A stretch of DNA of 64,000 nucleotides from an uncultured Pseudomonadales bacterium (GCA_938017975.1 CALIKQ010000032.1:31378-95377), one strand, 5' to 3'; positions 9,130 through 18,220 are shown, numbered from the stretch's first letter. Notes: generated from the letters alone by a model not told the origin. Made by a program: numbers and translations.

Positions 9130-9822
9130 ATGTCGATAGCCTCCCTAACGCCCAAGGGCTTTATTTTTGATCTTGATGGAACCCTTTTAGATACCGAGCC
9201 GCTCTATACCGAAGCAACTCAAAAAGTTATGGACCCGACTGGACAGCGCTTTACCTTAGATTTTAAGCGAACCATCGTCGGCCGAGAGGCCATGGAATCG
9301 GCGACCATGACGGTCTCAGAATACGCGTTACCCATGGATGCAAAGACATTTCTTGATCGGCGCAGCGTCTTCCTCAAAGTAATGTTCCCACTGGCGCTGC
9401 CGATTCTGGGAGCCGAGGCGTTTGTTGAAAGTCTGATTCATCAAGCTATCCCAATTGCCATCGCGACCAGCTCTTCAAGAGAGATGTTCGAGCTCAAGCG
9501 TTCGAGAAAACCCTGGCTTCAAAAAATAACAACAACCTTATGCGGCGATGAGGTAGAAGCCAGTAAACCTAATCCAGAAATCTTCATTAAAGCCGCCAAG
9601 GCACTGGGGGTTTCAACGTCGGAGTGTCTTGTTTTTGAGGACTCGATTACGGGATTTAATGCGGCCAAAGCAGCAGGCATGAACGTCATTGGCATCGATA
9701 GTCCCTACTTGCTCGATGCCGATCGCACTGAAGCAAACCTCATTATCGCCGATTACCAAGGACTTGCGCTGCAAAAGGGTCAACTCTTGTTTGACAGCGG
9801 TTCTAATCCTGGTCCGGATTGA
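9130..9822 (+). CDS. HAD-superfamily phosphatase (pseudouridine-5'-phosphatase-like)
   Basis: HAD hydrolase with motif I FDLDGTLLDTEPLY, motif II IATSSS, motif III lysine in EASKPNPEIF, and motif IV VFEDSITGFNAAKAAG. This is the beta-phosphoglucomutase/HDHD1 subgroup, cytosolic phosphatases of small phosphorylated metabolites. A TTG at 9118 is in frame, but GGAG at 9120-9123 sits correctly for the ATG at 9130, so I chose 9130. The 3' end overlaps the convergent transporter gene by 43 bases. The natural substrate is not determinable. Confidence 0.85.
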   Translation: MSIASLTPKGFIFDLDGTLLDTEPLYTEATQKVMDPTGQRFTLDFKRTIVGREAMESATMTVSEYALPMDAKTFLDRRSVFLKVMFPLALPILGAEAFVESLIHQAIPIAIATSSSREMFELKRSRKPWLQKITTTLCGDEVEASKPNPEIFIKAAKALGVSTSECLVFEDSITGFNAAKAAGMNVIGIDSPYLLDADRTEANLIIADYQGLALQKGQLLFDSGSNPGPD

Positions 9823-11312
9823 ATTTCTTTTTGAACTTCAGCCAATCGAGCCTCGGTCAAAGGGTAGTTCCAGAGCAGTGGCATTGCTACAAATTTAAAC
9901 ATCGCGGGAATGACCGAGTACAGGCATGCGAGCCACAGTAAAGACGCAGATGAATTCGGATTGTTGACAGGATCAGCCAGAGAATCAAAACCGAAAAGCA
10001 CGGCCGCACCGGTCCCGATCGTGATGCCGAGTGCATAAGATGCTTTGCGGGTCATGCTCCAGATTGAGAAATAAGCACCGGCTCGTCGTTCTCCTGTTTT
10101 AACCGTATCAAGATCAATAACGTCTGCAGCCATTGCAGCAGGCAGAGCAGCCAAAGCCCCAATCGCAGAGCCCTTCAAACACATGATAAAAATGAAAAAT
10201 AAGAACTTACCGGTTTCCATGGATTCGAATCGAAGGACCACGCTGGCATGCCAGTCTGCGGGTAAGAATCCTAGCACCACAGGGATCTGAAAAGCCTGAA
10301 ACCAAGATTCTGGCGCGAGCGCAATCAGCGGAATGAAACAAGACCACAGGGCATACCAGCCAATAGCGGCCATTGTTGCCCGATGTTTTCCAATCCGACG
10401 AGAAAGCGCAAACCAAATGGGTATTGCCAGAATTTGAGACACAAAATAGGGTGCTAAATAGAGCCCATACAGATCGCCCGCCAACAGCACATGTTTGACA
10501 AAGAAAAAACTCAAACTGTTGGTCATCGCGGAACCAACCGTCGAAAACACAAAAATAATTATGAGCAGGACATAAGGCCGATTGGCCATGACCACCTTTA
10601 AACTTTCTTTCAAAGGAATTTTTTTTGCGCTCACTTGCACCGGGTATTCAGGCACAAACAATAGCGCGTTGATCACGAAAATCGGCATCACAATGCACAT
10701 GGCCACCGACAAAAAGTACACAGCATCGGTGGGTTTGACGTAACCCGCGAACAACAGCAATGCCGGGGTAAATGCTGAAAGTAATGACCCTGTAACAGCA
10801 AACCCCTCACGCCAAGAGGTAATCAGCGTACGTTCGTTGTAATTGCTGGAGAGCTCAGCGCCCCAGGCCACATAAGGCAGGTCTTTGATAGTCGAACCAA
10901 GATAAACCAACGTCACCATCACAAACAAATACGGGTATCCAGAGCTAAATTCAAAACCCCACCAGTTGAGGGTCGTAAATTCGATGGGCGGCACGAACAA
11001 TAGCCAAATCCCCAGCGCATAAATTGGGGTTCCTACAAGGACAAAAGGCTTGCGCCGGCCCCAGCGGGTCTTCAGTCGGTCGGAAAAAAATCCAATTAAC
11101 GGATCAGTAATCACATCGGTCAACCGACTCAGGGTTAAGATCAACCCGACAGCGCCAAGGGCTAGGCCGAACCCATCAGTATCGGCGTACACTGCAGGCA
11201 GGTATACCGCCATGGGCAGCCCGACCAAAGCCAGTGGCAATGCAGGCGCGCCATAAGACGCCAAGACGCGCTTTGACAGAGGTCGATGTGGTTCTGATGC
11301 AATGTCTGACAA
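9780..11312 (-). CDS. MFS transporter, GPH (glycoside-pentoside-hexuronide) type
   Basis: A 510 aa polytopic protein with about twelve membrane segments. It carries the GPH/melibiose-carrier loop DVITDPLIGFFSDRLKTRWGRRKPF (two overlapping pieces around residues 66-91) and a cytoplasmic loop near residues 388-415 with DVIDLDTVKTGERRAGAYFS. These carriers use cations to import sugars or sugar acids, though marine relatives are often uncharacterised. The start appears to be TTG at 11312 inside an inverted repeat. No ATG occurs upstream of the first helix. Confidence 0.8.
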   Translation of the reverse strand: MSDIASEPHRPLSKRVLASYGAPALPLALVGLPMAVYLPAVYADTDGFGLALGAVGLILTLSRLTDVITDPLIGFFSDRLKTRWGRRKPFVLVGTPIYALGIWLLFVPPIEFTTLNWWGFEFSSGYPYLFVMVTLVYLGSTIKDLPYVAWGAELSSNYNERTLITSWREGFAVTGSLLSAFTPALLLFAGYVKPTDAVYFLSVAMCIVMPIFVINALLFVPEYPVQVSAKKIPLKESLKVVMANRPYVLLIIIFVFSTVGSAMTNSLSFFFVKHVLLAGDLYGLYLAPYFVSQILAIPIWFALSRRIGKHRATMAAIGWYALWSCFIPLIALAPESWFQAFQIPVVLGFLPADWHASVVLRFESMETGKFLFFIFIMCLKGSAIGALAALPAAMAADVIDLDTVKTGERRAGAYFSIWSMTRKASYALGITIGTGAAVLFGFDSLADPVNNPNSSASLLWLACLYSVIPAMFKFVAMPLLWNYPLTEARLAEVQKEIQSGPGLEPLSNKS

Positions 11313-11319
11313 CGTCAGA
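11305..11319. promoter_or_regulatory. Inverted repeat overlapping the GPH transporter start codon
   Basis: TCTGAC-AAC-GTCAGA is a perfect 6-base inverted repeat whose loop covers the TTG start of the transporter. It could be an operator or an RNA hairpin that limits initiation. It is short, so chance is possible. Confidence 0.25.
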
Positions 11320-11551
11320 GCCCCCTAGTTGATGAAACCTCTCTACCCTAGCACAGCTCGATCCTGGGCCGCCTAACTCAAACGATCCGCAAAGCGCCCT
11401 TGTGACCGATCAGGCCGGCTCTCTACCATCTTTCCGCTTGACCCTCTGAACAAATTCTCCATCTATCAGCAGCACCAAGTTCGATTTCAAGACGACAATA
11501 TTCCTTCAAAACTAACCAATTCAGCGATCCCACGGAAGCGCTACCAATTGG

Positions 11552-12439
11552 CTATCCTATGGCCATCGGCCACTCGGGCCGCTGCGCCCACTCGGATAAG
11601 CTGTTGTCGTAGAGTCTTACTCGGCTTTCCTTGCCCAAAAGCGCCAACGCAAATATCGGGATAGCTGCCGCAATCCCTCCCCCACAATACGTCGCAATCT
11701 CAGTATCTTCAGCAAGCTGGTCTTCTGAAAAAAGTGCGCTGAGCGTCTCCAACGGTAGAAATTTCATTTCTTCATCTAAAAATTGGCTATAAGGCAGATT
11801 CATAGAACCTTCGATATGCCCCGGTCGCCCATAGTGCGGGCCCTCTCCTACAAACTGGCGCGCGGACAACGCATTGATCAGACAAAAATCAGGCGCGCTA
11901 CCGCGATCGATGATCTCATCAGCCTCAATTAAAAGTTCAGGCGTGAACCTCCCTTCATAGACACTGACCTGCTGATCCGGAACGACTGTCGAGACCTCAA
12001 AGCCCATTGCCTCCCAAGCCATCAACCCGCCATCCAACACCGCCACATTACGATGTCCAAAGAGTCGAAATAACCACCAAACCCTGCAAGCCCACATCGG
12101 ATGGTTCGCTGCATACAGCACCACCTGATCTTGGGGCACAAGTCCAATCTTAGAGACCGCCGCCTCAAATTGTGCGACCTCGGGACGGGTAAATCGAAAT
12201 TCAGAGCCGTTGTCCGAGAGTTCACCCTGCAGGTCCAAATACTGTGCGCTGGGTATATGCTTCTGATCGTAATCGTCTCGACCTGGCACAGAAGTAAAGC
12301 CCGAATCTCCAGGCCTTAAATGTGTGGTGACATCAACGACCTTGGCGCGGCCAGCATCAATCCACGCCTTAACCTGCGCTGCATTGACTAAGTATCCCGA
12401 AGATACCGAAGTTGGGTGAACATTGTCTTGATCCTTCAT
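11552..12439 (-). CDS. Two-domain rhodanese sulfurtransferase (3-mercaptopyruvate/thiosulfate type)
   Basis: A 295 aa protein with two rhodanese domains. The N-terminal inactive domain contains DYDQKHIPSAQYLDL. The C-terminal domain contains GHIEGSMNLPYSQFLD and the active-site loop YCGGGIAAA, with catalytic Cys252. It would move sulfane sulfur from a donor to cyanide or a thiol. A longer reading frame exists upstream. I chose ATG 12439 because AGAGG sits upstream of it and the extra 49 residues look non-coding. The loop CGGGIA differs from the CRKGVT of classical rhodanese, so donor preference is uncertain. Confidence 0.85.
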   Translation of the reverse strand: MKDQDNVHPTSVSSGYLVNAAQVKAWIDAGRAKVVDVTTHLRPGDSGFTSVPGRDDYDQKHIPSAQYLDLQGELSDNGSEFRFTRPEVAQFEAAVSKIGLVPQDQVVLYAANHPMWACRVWWLFRLFGHRNVAVLDGGLMAWEAMGFEVSTVVPDQQVSVYEGRFTPELLIEADEIIDRGSAPDFCLINALSARQFVGEGPHYGRPGHIEGSMNLPYSQFLDEEMKFLPLETLSALFSEDQLAEDTEIATYCGGGIAAAIPIFALALLGKESRVRLYDNSLSEWAQRPEWPMAIG

Positions 12440-12825
12440 TGATGACCTCTTTTTATTGCCGATTCTGCTTGTCTCATGGAGATAACAACGCTTCTCCCCC
12501 GTTGCACCCTGCGCTCTCGCAGGGCGAGATTGAGTGCGACCCTTGAGACGCCTTACAGGCGACGCCCGTTTTATCATCAGGCCCAATCCGAGCGCTCAGG
12601 GGGTAGGCGTCATATCCTGGGCCTGCCGCGATCGCCCCCGCTCTAAACTACCTTTAACACTCAGGTAGATCACCGGCTTTTTCACAGGCTTTCAATCAGA
12701 TCCACCACCTCCGCCTGCCCATTCATTTGCCGCCGATTAAAGGTAGCACGGCCCGATCCCAACATCATCATCGATGAATCAACGATCCCAATGACTTTCT
12801 TTTCGATCAAATTAACGATACCTTC
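12440..12825. other. Divergent intergenic region with a 10-bp inverted repeat
   Basis: About 386 bases between the sulfurtransferase and the MFS gene. It contains CTACCTTTAA at 12648-12657 and its exact complement TTAAAGGTAG at 12737-12746, with another AGGTAG at 12663-12668. These could be regulator sites for the divergent genes. No ORF is convincing. Confidence 0.35.
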
Positions 12826-14148
12826 ATGGCACCTTTAAACAAAAGTCGACCCCAAAAAAAGCGAGCCTCCATGCAACAGGATATATCAGACCAGCAGCGA
12901 CGCTACACGCTTTTCATGCTCGTGCTCGTTTTTACATCAAGCCACATCGATCGCCAGATTATGGGCATCTTGGGCCAACCCATTAAAGAATCTTTGCTGA
13001 TTTCCGACACCCAATTGGGGCTGCTCACGGGCATCATGTTTGCGCTTTTTTATGCGACGCTTGGGATGCCCATGGCCATGTGGGCGGATCGACACAACCG
13101 GCGTAATCTGATTTCGTTTTCGGTATTTCTTTGGAGCCTCATGACCGCCTTGTGCGGCGCAGCGTCTAACTTTATGCAACTGCTACTCTTCAGAATTGGT
13201 GTCGGGGTCGGTGAGGCCGGCTCCAACCCGCCCTCGCATTCAATGATTGCCGACCTTTATCCTCCGGAGCGACGTGCCACTGCAATGGCGATTTTTGGCA
13301 CTGGGATTAATTGGGGGATACTGCTCGGTTTTTTAATCGGCGGTTGGATTAACGAATGGTTTGGATGGCGAACCGCTTTTGTGGTTGTCGGTCTGCCCGG
13401 TATTCTCCTTGCGATTTTGGTTCGTTTAACGGTCAAAGAGCCGCCTCGGGGCTATTCAGAAGCGCACAAAAGTATTAAACCACCCCCGCCATTTTGGGCA
13501 GTGGCCAAATTCATTTGGCACAATCGCGTGCTGCGGCACGTCGTGATTGCCGGGGCTTTAATCTCTTTCACCGGCTACGCCTCAGTGATTTGGATACCGA
13601 TTTATCTGGTACGCATACACGACATGGGGACCGGGGAGGTTGGAACTTATCTGGCACTCCTGATTGGCGTTGGGGGTGCGATCGGCATTTACTGCGGCGG
13701 ACGGCTCGCGGATCATCTCTCAGGACGCTTTGGGCAGCACTGGCTACCTTGGATCATTGCTTTGGCAAACCTCATCGTGCTGCCCCTACTCTATCTCGCT
13801 TTTCTCGCAGAGACGCCAATGGGGGCGATCGTTGCCTACATCATTCCAGCGGCGCTCGGAACCCTGTACGTCGCGCCGGGTTTTGCACTCATTCAGAATC
13901 AAGCCCCGATCGAAATGCGTTCCGTCGCTGCTGCCATTAACCTTTTTATCACTAACATTATTGGTCTAGGAATTGGCCCCTTCAGTGTTGGTTTTTTTAG
14001 CGACTATTTTTCGGCGACCTTCGGTGAGGACGGTTTGCGATACGGTCTAATGACGACCTTGGTCATCATTGTTTGGGGGATTTTTCACTACTATCGCTGT
14101 GGGGTTGCAATACGCGCATCGGAACCCGCCCAAGTCCATGCAACCTGA
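12826..14148 (+). CDS. Spinster-like MFS transporter
   Basis: A 440 aa polytopic protein with twelve predicted helices. The first loop is MWADRHNRRNLIS. Helix 4 has GVGEAGSNPPSHSMIADLYPPERRA in two contiguous parts near residues 126-150, which is characteristic of the Spinster/sphingolipid-transporter-like MFS group. The start could be ATG 12826 or ATG 12871 (MQQDI), because neither has a good ribosome site. The 3' end overlaps the glutathione transferase start by 11 bases, so the two are probably co-translated. The substrate is unknown. Confidence 0.85.
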   Translation: MAPLNKSRPQKKRASMQQDISDQQRRYTLFMLVLVFTSSHIDRQIMGILGQPIKESLLISDTQLGLLTGIMFALFYATLGMPMAMWADRHNRRNLISFSVFLWSLMTALCGAASNFMQLLLFRIGVGVGEAGSNPPSHSMIADLYPPERRATAMAIFGTGINWGILLGFLIGGWINEWFGWRTAFVVVGLPGILLAILVRLTVKEPPRGYSEAHKSIKPPPPFWAVAKFIWHNRVLRHVVIAGALISFTGYASVIWIPIYLVRIHDMGTGEVGTYLALLIGVGGAIGIYCGGRLADHLSGRFGQHWLPWIIALANLIVLPLLYLAFLAETPMGAIVAYIIPAALGTLYVAPGFALIQNQAPIEMRSVAAAINLFITNIIGLGIGPFSVGFFSDYFSATFGEDGLRYGLMTTLVIIVWGIFHYYRCGVAIRASEPAQVHAT

Positions 14149-14770
14149 ACTCATCCTCTGGGGCGCCGGGACGAGTCGAACGCTGAGAGTTCATTGGATG
14201 ATCGCCGAGATCGGACTCGATGCAGCGATTCATCCAATCGGCCCCAGAACAGGAGAAACCCAGACGGCTGAGTTTAAGCGCGTCAATCCCAAAGCAAAAA
14301 TTCCTGCATTGAGCCACGGGGACCACCACTTCTCCGAGAGCTTTGCGATTCTCAGATATCTCCGCAGAACCTTTCCTGTACTTCCCTACGGTCAGGAGCA
14401 AAAGACCTCGGAGGCTCAGACGCACTATGATGAACTAGCGTCTCTTATGCTGATGGAACTTGATGCAACCAGCTTGTACGTCATACGCCGGCACGCTGAC
14501 CTTGCGGCCATTTATGGTGATGCGCCGCATGCCGTCAGCAGTGCAAAAGAATATTTCTCTGCTCAATTATCGAGCGGCCTACCTGGCGATGCATTAGACG
14601 AGTTTGTTTGGGGCGCACATTTTTCAGAGCTCGATATTATTTTTACCACAACCTTGGACTGGGCACGCGCTGTCAACATCTCCCTGTCTCGCCCTTACCA
14701 AAGCTACCTCTCGCGCATGCATGCGCGCGCAGGATACAAGCGAGCCCTCATCACGAATCGGCTCTCATGA
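14138..14770 (+). CDS. Glutathione S-transferase family protein
   Basis: A 210 aa two-domain GST. It has a thioredoxin-like N-terminal domain opening LILWGAGTSRTLRVHW, the cis-proline region KIPALSHGDHHFSES, and a helical C-terminal domain. It would conjugate glutathione or act as a glutathione-dependent isomerase or lyase. The reading frame extends upstream, but ATG 14138 starts directly before the thioredoxin fold and overlaps the MFS gene's last codons. The pairing suggests detoxification or catabolism of the compound moved by the transporter. Confidence 0.85.
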   Translation: MQPELILWGAGTSRTLRVHWMIAEIGLDAAIHPIGPRTGETQTAEFKRVNPKAKIPALSHGDHHFSESFAILRYLRRTFPVLPYGQEQKTSEAQTHYDELASLMLMELDATSLYVIRRHADLAAIYGDAPHAVSSAKEYFSAQLSSGLPGDALDEFVWGAHFSELDIIFTTTLDWARAVNISLSRPYQSYLSRMHARAGYKRALITNRLS

Positions 14771-14864
14771 CTGGTATTATTGAGGCTTTCGGCCGCTCGA
14801 GCGAGCGAGACAAGGGAGGGTGAACTCTGCACCACAAACCCTGTGACTTTTACTGGAGAATTGC

Positions 14865-16163
14865 ATGTCCGAACTGCTTGAACTTTCTACCGGCATCCTC
14901 GACGGACGATTAAGTCCAGATGAGACAGGTCCGGTAAACCGCATTAATTTCCAACTCTCCTCCATCAGCGAGCGAATCGCTGTGGTTGAAGCATTCTCCC
15001 ACTGCATTGTCTTCGAAACGGACGATGGCCTGTTGGGTTTTGATACCTCCAGCGTTCAGGGCGGGGATCGGGTCGTCTCTGCGATCAGAAAATGGCGCGA
15101 GACGCCCTTTCACACCTTGATCTACACACACGGGCACATCGACCACGTTGGAGGCTGTGGCGCTTTTATGGCGAGTGCTGAAGCGCACGGACATCAACAT
15201 CCTCGTTTAGTCGGTCATGAAAACATTAAAGCGCGATTCGATCGCTATCAAAGCACCGATGGCTACAACGCGGTTATCAATCGTCGTCAGTTCGGACAAT
15301 TTTCAAGGCGGGGCTACGAGGTCGGAGGAGACAATCAATTTTTACCAAGCACCACTCAGGCGCCAGATCTTACTTACAGTAGTCAAATGACATTAGATAT
15401 CGGGGGCCTTTCGGTTGAACTTAATCATGCAAAAGGCGAAACCGATGATCACACCTGGGGATGGATTCCGGCGCACCGGGCGATCTGCGCTGGCGATTTT
15501 TTCATTTGGTGCTTCCCGAACGCAGGCAATCCTCAAAAGGTTCAACGTTATCCTGCCGAGTGGGCAAGGGCCATGCGTGCTATGGCAAAAAAGGACGTCG
15601 AACTTTTGCTACCCGCTCATGGACTGCCCATTGTAGGGGAAAAACGCATAAAGACAGCGCTTACAGATGTTGCTGATGCACTCGAATATTTAGTCAGCGA
15701 AACGCTCACGAGGATGAATGAGGGTGCCAAACTCGATGAAATTGTCCAAGAAGTTCGAATAGACCCGGCTGAACTTGAAAAGCCCTATCTCAGGCCCACC
15801 TATGACGAGCCAGAATTTGTTATTCGTAATATTTGGAGAATGTATGGTGGCTGGTACGATGGCAATCCTGCGCACCTCAAACCCGCGCCAGAGAAAACCC
15901 TCGCCTTAGAGCTTGCTCAACTCGCTGGCGGCGCTCGCAATTTAGCCGATCGCGCCTTGGCGCTTTCGTCAGAAGACCCGAGGCTTGCTTGCCATCTTGC
16001 TGAACTTGCAGTGCAAGCTGCACCCACCGATGTAACCGCTCACGAGATTAGAGCCGCGGTTTATCAGGGCCGTCGAGCTATAGAAACTTCTTTGATGGCC
16101 AAGGGTATCTATGGCGCCGCGGCGAATGAATCGCTCGCCATTATCGATAACAACACCGATTAA
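14865..16163 (+). CDS. Alkylsulfatase-like metallo-beta-lactamase-fold hydrolase
   Basis: A 432 aa MBL-fold protein with the zinc motif His89-x-His91-x-Asp93-His94, later ligands in NHAKGETDDHTWG and LLPAHGLP. The C-terminal segment YGGWYDGNPAHLKP resembles the alkylsulfatase dimerisation domain. The family hydrolyses alkyl sulfate esters or related substrates. It is shorter than SdsA1-type enzymes (about 650 aa) because the SCP2-like C-terminal domain is absent. No signal peptide is seen. GGAG precedes the ATG. It follows the GST in the same direction after about 95 bases. Confidence 0.8.
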   Translation: MSELLELSTGILDGRLSPDETGPVNRINFQLSSISERIAVVEAFSHCIVFETDDGLLGFDTSSVQGGDRVVSAIRKWRETPFHTLIYTHGHIDHVGGCGAFMASAEAHGHQHPRLVGHENIKARFDRYQSTDGYNAVINRRQFGQFSRRGYEVGGDNQFLPSTTQAPDLTYSSQMTLDIGGLSVELNHAKGETDDHTWGWIPAHRAICAGDFFIWCFPNAGNPQKVQRYPAEWARAMRAMAKKDVELLLPAHGLPIVGEKRIKTALTDVADALEYLVSETLTRMNEGAKLDEIVQEVRIDPAELEKPYLRPTYDEPEFVIRNIWRMYGGWYDGNPAHLKPAPEKTLALELAQLAGGARNLADRALALSSEDPRLACHLAELAVQAAPTDVTAHEIRAAVYQGRRAIETSLMAKGIYGAAANESLAIIDNNTD

Positions 16164-16332
16164 TCAGGACGATGGTTTTAAAGCCGCTTTCAATTTAACC
16201 AATCGCGTCCGGGGACATTGAGCCAGTGGGCCTGGTAGTCGATTGCTCAAGACCAAAGGCCAGAACGCCTAAGCAGAGGGATAAGCGGAACAAGACCGTT
16301 TCTGATGACCGCCCTTGCGTTTTTACTGTTTA

Positions 16333-16902
16333 TCAGGAAACACTCTGCCGGCCTTGAACCCATCGATAGGCCCGGCCGCCCGCAGCAAGCAGTGCAAAGA
16401 ACACGAAAGCACCTAAAGTATCACCAATAACATAAAGTAAGATAAGCGGCGTAACCTCACCTTCTGAGAAACCGCCCATCACCAAAATCAAAGGAATCGA
16501 CAAACCATTGATGACAGCCGCAACCAGCGCGATCAGCATTAAGCTACGCCACTGAGAAACCAACTGAGATCGAGGTTCAATCCGATACCCTGCAAGCTGA
16601 AAGATCTTAAAGGCGAGGTAGGCGCAAAGTGCGCCTGAAGTCCCTGTGAAGTAAGCACCTGGGTATTCAAAAAGAAGAACCAGGATAGTACTGGCGATCA
16701 GAAGCATGGGGATTGCCCGCGCGCCTAACAGAAAGATACTTAACACCCTGACGCCATGCGGTAAAAAAACTAAGCTTGCCAGCTCAGTGTAAGCCCCGCC
16801 AATGACCAAGTTTTGTATCGGCATCACGAGATAGAAAGTAAGAAGATAGGCAACCAAATAGGCCACAGCAATTAGGGCTCCCTCCTGCGCGTACTCCTTC
16901 AT
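16333..16902 (-). CDS. Multi-pass membrane protein (MASE1-like region)
   Basis: A 189 aa hydrophobic protein with about six membrane segments. The sequence around FLPHGVRVLSIFLLGARAIP resembles the start of MASE1-type sensory membrane domains, but no GGDEF, EAL or kinase domain follows. It may be a free-standing sensory or structural membrane domain. Its start overlaps the preceding small ORF by 4 bases. Confidence 0.6.
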   Translation of the reverse strand: MKEYAQEGALIAVAYLVAYLLTFYLVMPIQNLVIGGAYTELASLVFLPHGVRVLSIFLLGARAIPMLLIASTILVLLFEYPGAYFTGTSGALCAYLAFKIFQLAGYRIEPRSQLVSQWRSLMLIALVAAVINGLSIPLILVMGGFSEGEVTPLILLYVIGDTLGAFVFFALLAAGGRAYRWVQGRQSVS

Positions 16903-17159
16903 CGGAGCTTACACCCACGCATAAGATTGCCGCAGAGAGGTTTGAAAATCACCGTTCCAGCTTCTTTAAAAAGTTCGTTTGGCAGGGCTATTCTCGATAA
17001 CGCTTTTTTTAGCAATGCTTTGTATGGCAATGCTTTATATGGCAGGGTTTTAATTGACAAAGCTGTGACCAGGGTGGTGCTCTGATTTGGACATACAAAA
17101 AGTCCTACCAGAAAAATGAGCGCGTCCACGTTGTCAGAAAATTCAAATCGATCCATCAT
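16899..17159 (-). CDS. Small ORF with pentapeptide-like repeats (doubtful)
   Basis: An 86 aa reading frame with no recognised domain. Its centre runs in five-residue steps (TALSI, KTLPY, KALPY, KALLK, KALSR, IALPN), encoded by a degenerate 15-base tandem repeat at 16981-17070. It overlaps both neighbours by 4 bases, which favours a real gene. No Shine-Dalgarno sequence is seen, and the N-terminal part looks unrelated. It could be a repeat-derived spurious ORF. Confidence 0.3.
   Translation of the reverse strand: MMDRFEFSDNVDALIFLVGLFVCPNQSTTLVTALSIKTLPYKALPYKALLKKALSRIALPNELFKEAGTVIFKPLCGNLMRGCKLR
16981..17070. repeat. Degenerate 15-bp tandem repeat, about six units
   Basis: Units begin at 16981, 16996, 17011, 17026, 17041 and 17056. 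The two central copies are AGCAATGCTTTGTAT and GGCAATGCTTTATAT, and outer copies are more diverged. The period is a multiple of three and gives the five-residue repeat of the small ORF across it. Confidence 0.6.
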
Positions 17160-17347
17160 TTTTTCTTTGATGACCGACCCCCTTTAGAGGGTTTTTTTCC
17201 ACGAGGCGTTTTAGCGCCACCCGAAGCTTTTTTTCGGGCGGCTATAAATGCTGCCTTGATCGCTCTTAACTTTTTGTCCTTCCGGGCTTCAAGATGCGGA
17301 TCCTTTGCCTTTTCAAACGGAATAACTTTTTGTTCCAATCTAATCAT
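17156..17347 (-). CDS. Small lysine-rich hypothetical protein
   Basis: A 63 aa, very basic reading frame. The N-terminal half has EKAKDPHLEARKDKKLRAIK, and the C-terminal tail is rich in Lys, Gly and Ser. It could bind nucleic acid, but no family is recognised. AGAGG lies only one base before the ATG at 17347, so the in-frame TTG at 17338 may be the true start. It overlaps the next ORF by 4 bases, giving a chain of three minus-strand ORFs ending in the membrane protein. Confidence 0.45.
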   Translation of the reverse strand: MIRLEQKVIPFEKAKDPHLEARKDKKLRAIKAAFIAARKKASGGAKTPRGKKPSKGGRSSKKK

Positions 17348-17538
17348 TCCTCTGCTCGAGGCGACCCCCGAGTCTCAGCCGCGCATCATGTTGTCTAAAC
17401 CCGTCTATAATCCACCACCTTGACACGATTCACAATGATTTCACGACTAAATCTGCCTGGTCGTCAATTCCTCCAAACACCCTCTATAATCATTCTCATA
17501 GGCTTTATATTCCGCAACCTAATTCAGAGGCCCGTCCA

Positions 17539-17991
17539 ATGACTTTCAACACGCTTAACTATCAGATGATCTTGATGCTCCTGCTTACTGGGATTCCAAT
17601 ATGGGCGAGTGGCGACGAGCCAGAAACCGCAGCTATTAAGGTGCTTGATCAATTTATGACAGCCTTTAATGCCCGAGACACGGAAGCTTGGAGCGATACG
17701 CTACACTACCCCCACGTCCGTTTCGCAAGCCAGACCGTCAAAGTCTACCCAGATCCAGCGTCGTTTAAGCGTACTTTGCGTTTCCCCAGCCTAATCGAAT
17801 CGGGTTGGCATCATTCGGCCTGGACACAACGATCTGTAACGATGGCATCACCCGAAAAAGTTCATATCGAAACTGAGTTCGAGCGTTTCAACGATCAGAA
17901 TGAATCGATCGGACGTTTTCAATCTCTGTATATCGTGACAAAAATGAATGGGAACTGGGGGATACAGGCCCGGTCAAGTCTCGCCCCATAG
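17539..17991 (+). CDS. Secreted NTF2-like (SnoaL/DUF4440-type) protein
   Basis: A 150 aa protein with a signal peptide (hydrophobic residues 9-22, likely cleavage after IWASG). An NTF2-like fold follows: helix VLDQFMTAFNARDTEAW, then curved beta strands ending in GNWGIQARSS. Such domains bind small ligands or are simple enzymes. TATAAT at 17485-17490 lies upstream but without a good -35 box. There is no clear functional partner. The fold call rests on pattern only. Confidence 0.65.
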   Translation: MTFNTLNYQMILMLLLTGIPIWASGDEPETAAIKVLDQFMTAFNARDTEAWSDTLHYPHVRFASQTVKVYPDPASFKRTLRFPSLIESGWHHSAWTQRSVTMASPEKVHIETEFERFNDQNESIGRFQSLYIVTKMNGNWGIQARSSLAP

Positions 17992-18095
17992 CCTTTTTGC
18001 GCAGATTGCTGAGGGAATCACAACTCCTAAGTCGAGATTCATCAGTGCCGCAGTCAAGCCCGTTGACGCTAACATTGCCACCGCCAACCGGCGTC

Positions 18096-18209
18096 GGGCT
18101 GTAAAGCCCTGTCAACCTCTGCGGCTATGTGCGACACCCACCCTGTCTCCGCAGGTGCGCGGTTGTATTGCTGAGAGAGCTTGCGGCGTCACTGTAAGAT
18201 GCAACCGCG
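18096..18209. ncRNA. Structured intergenic region, candidate RNA or repeat element
   Basis: Three nested or adjacent inverted repeats lie in a short non-coding gap. GGGCT-GTAA-AGCCC is at 18096-18109. CTGCGG at 18119-18124 pairs with CCGCAG at 18149-18154. An 11-base stem pairs CGCGGTTGTAT at 18158-18168 with ATGCAACCGCG at 18199-18209, with one G-U pair. The density of pairing suggests a folded RNA, a palindromic repeat or a processed leader. The strand cannot be decided. Confidence 0.3.
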
Positions 18210-18220
18210 GTGATCTCCCG

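Noticed and set aside
16899..17159. A complete pentapeptide-repeat protein of the Qnr/MfpA type
   Set aside because: Only about six five-residue units are present, and the A(D/N)LXX consensus is weak, so I list it only as a doubtful ORF.
18115..18210. Integron attC site
   Set aside because: The stems lack the GTTRRRY and RYYYAAC core pairs, and there is no integrase.
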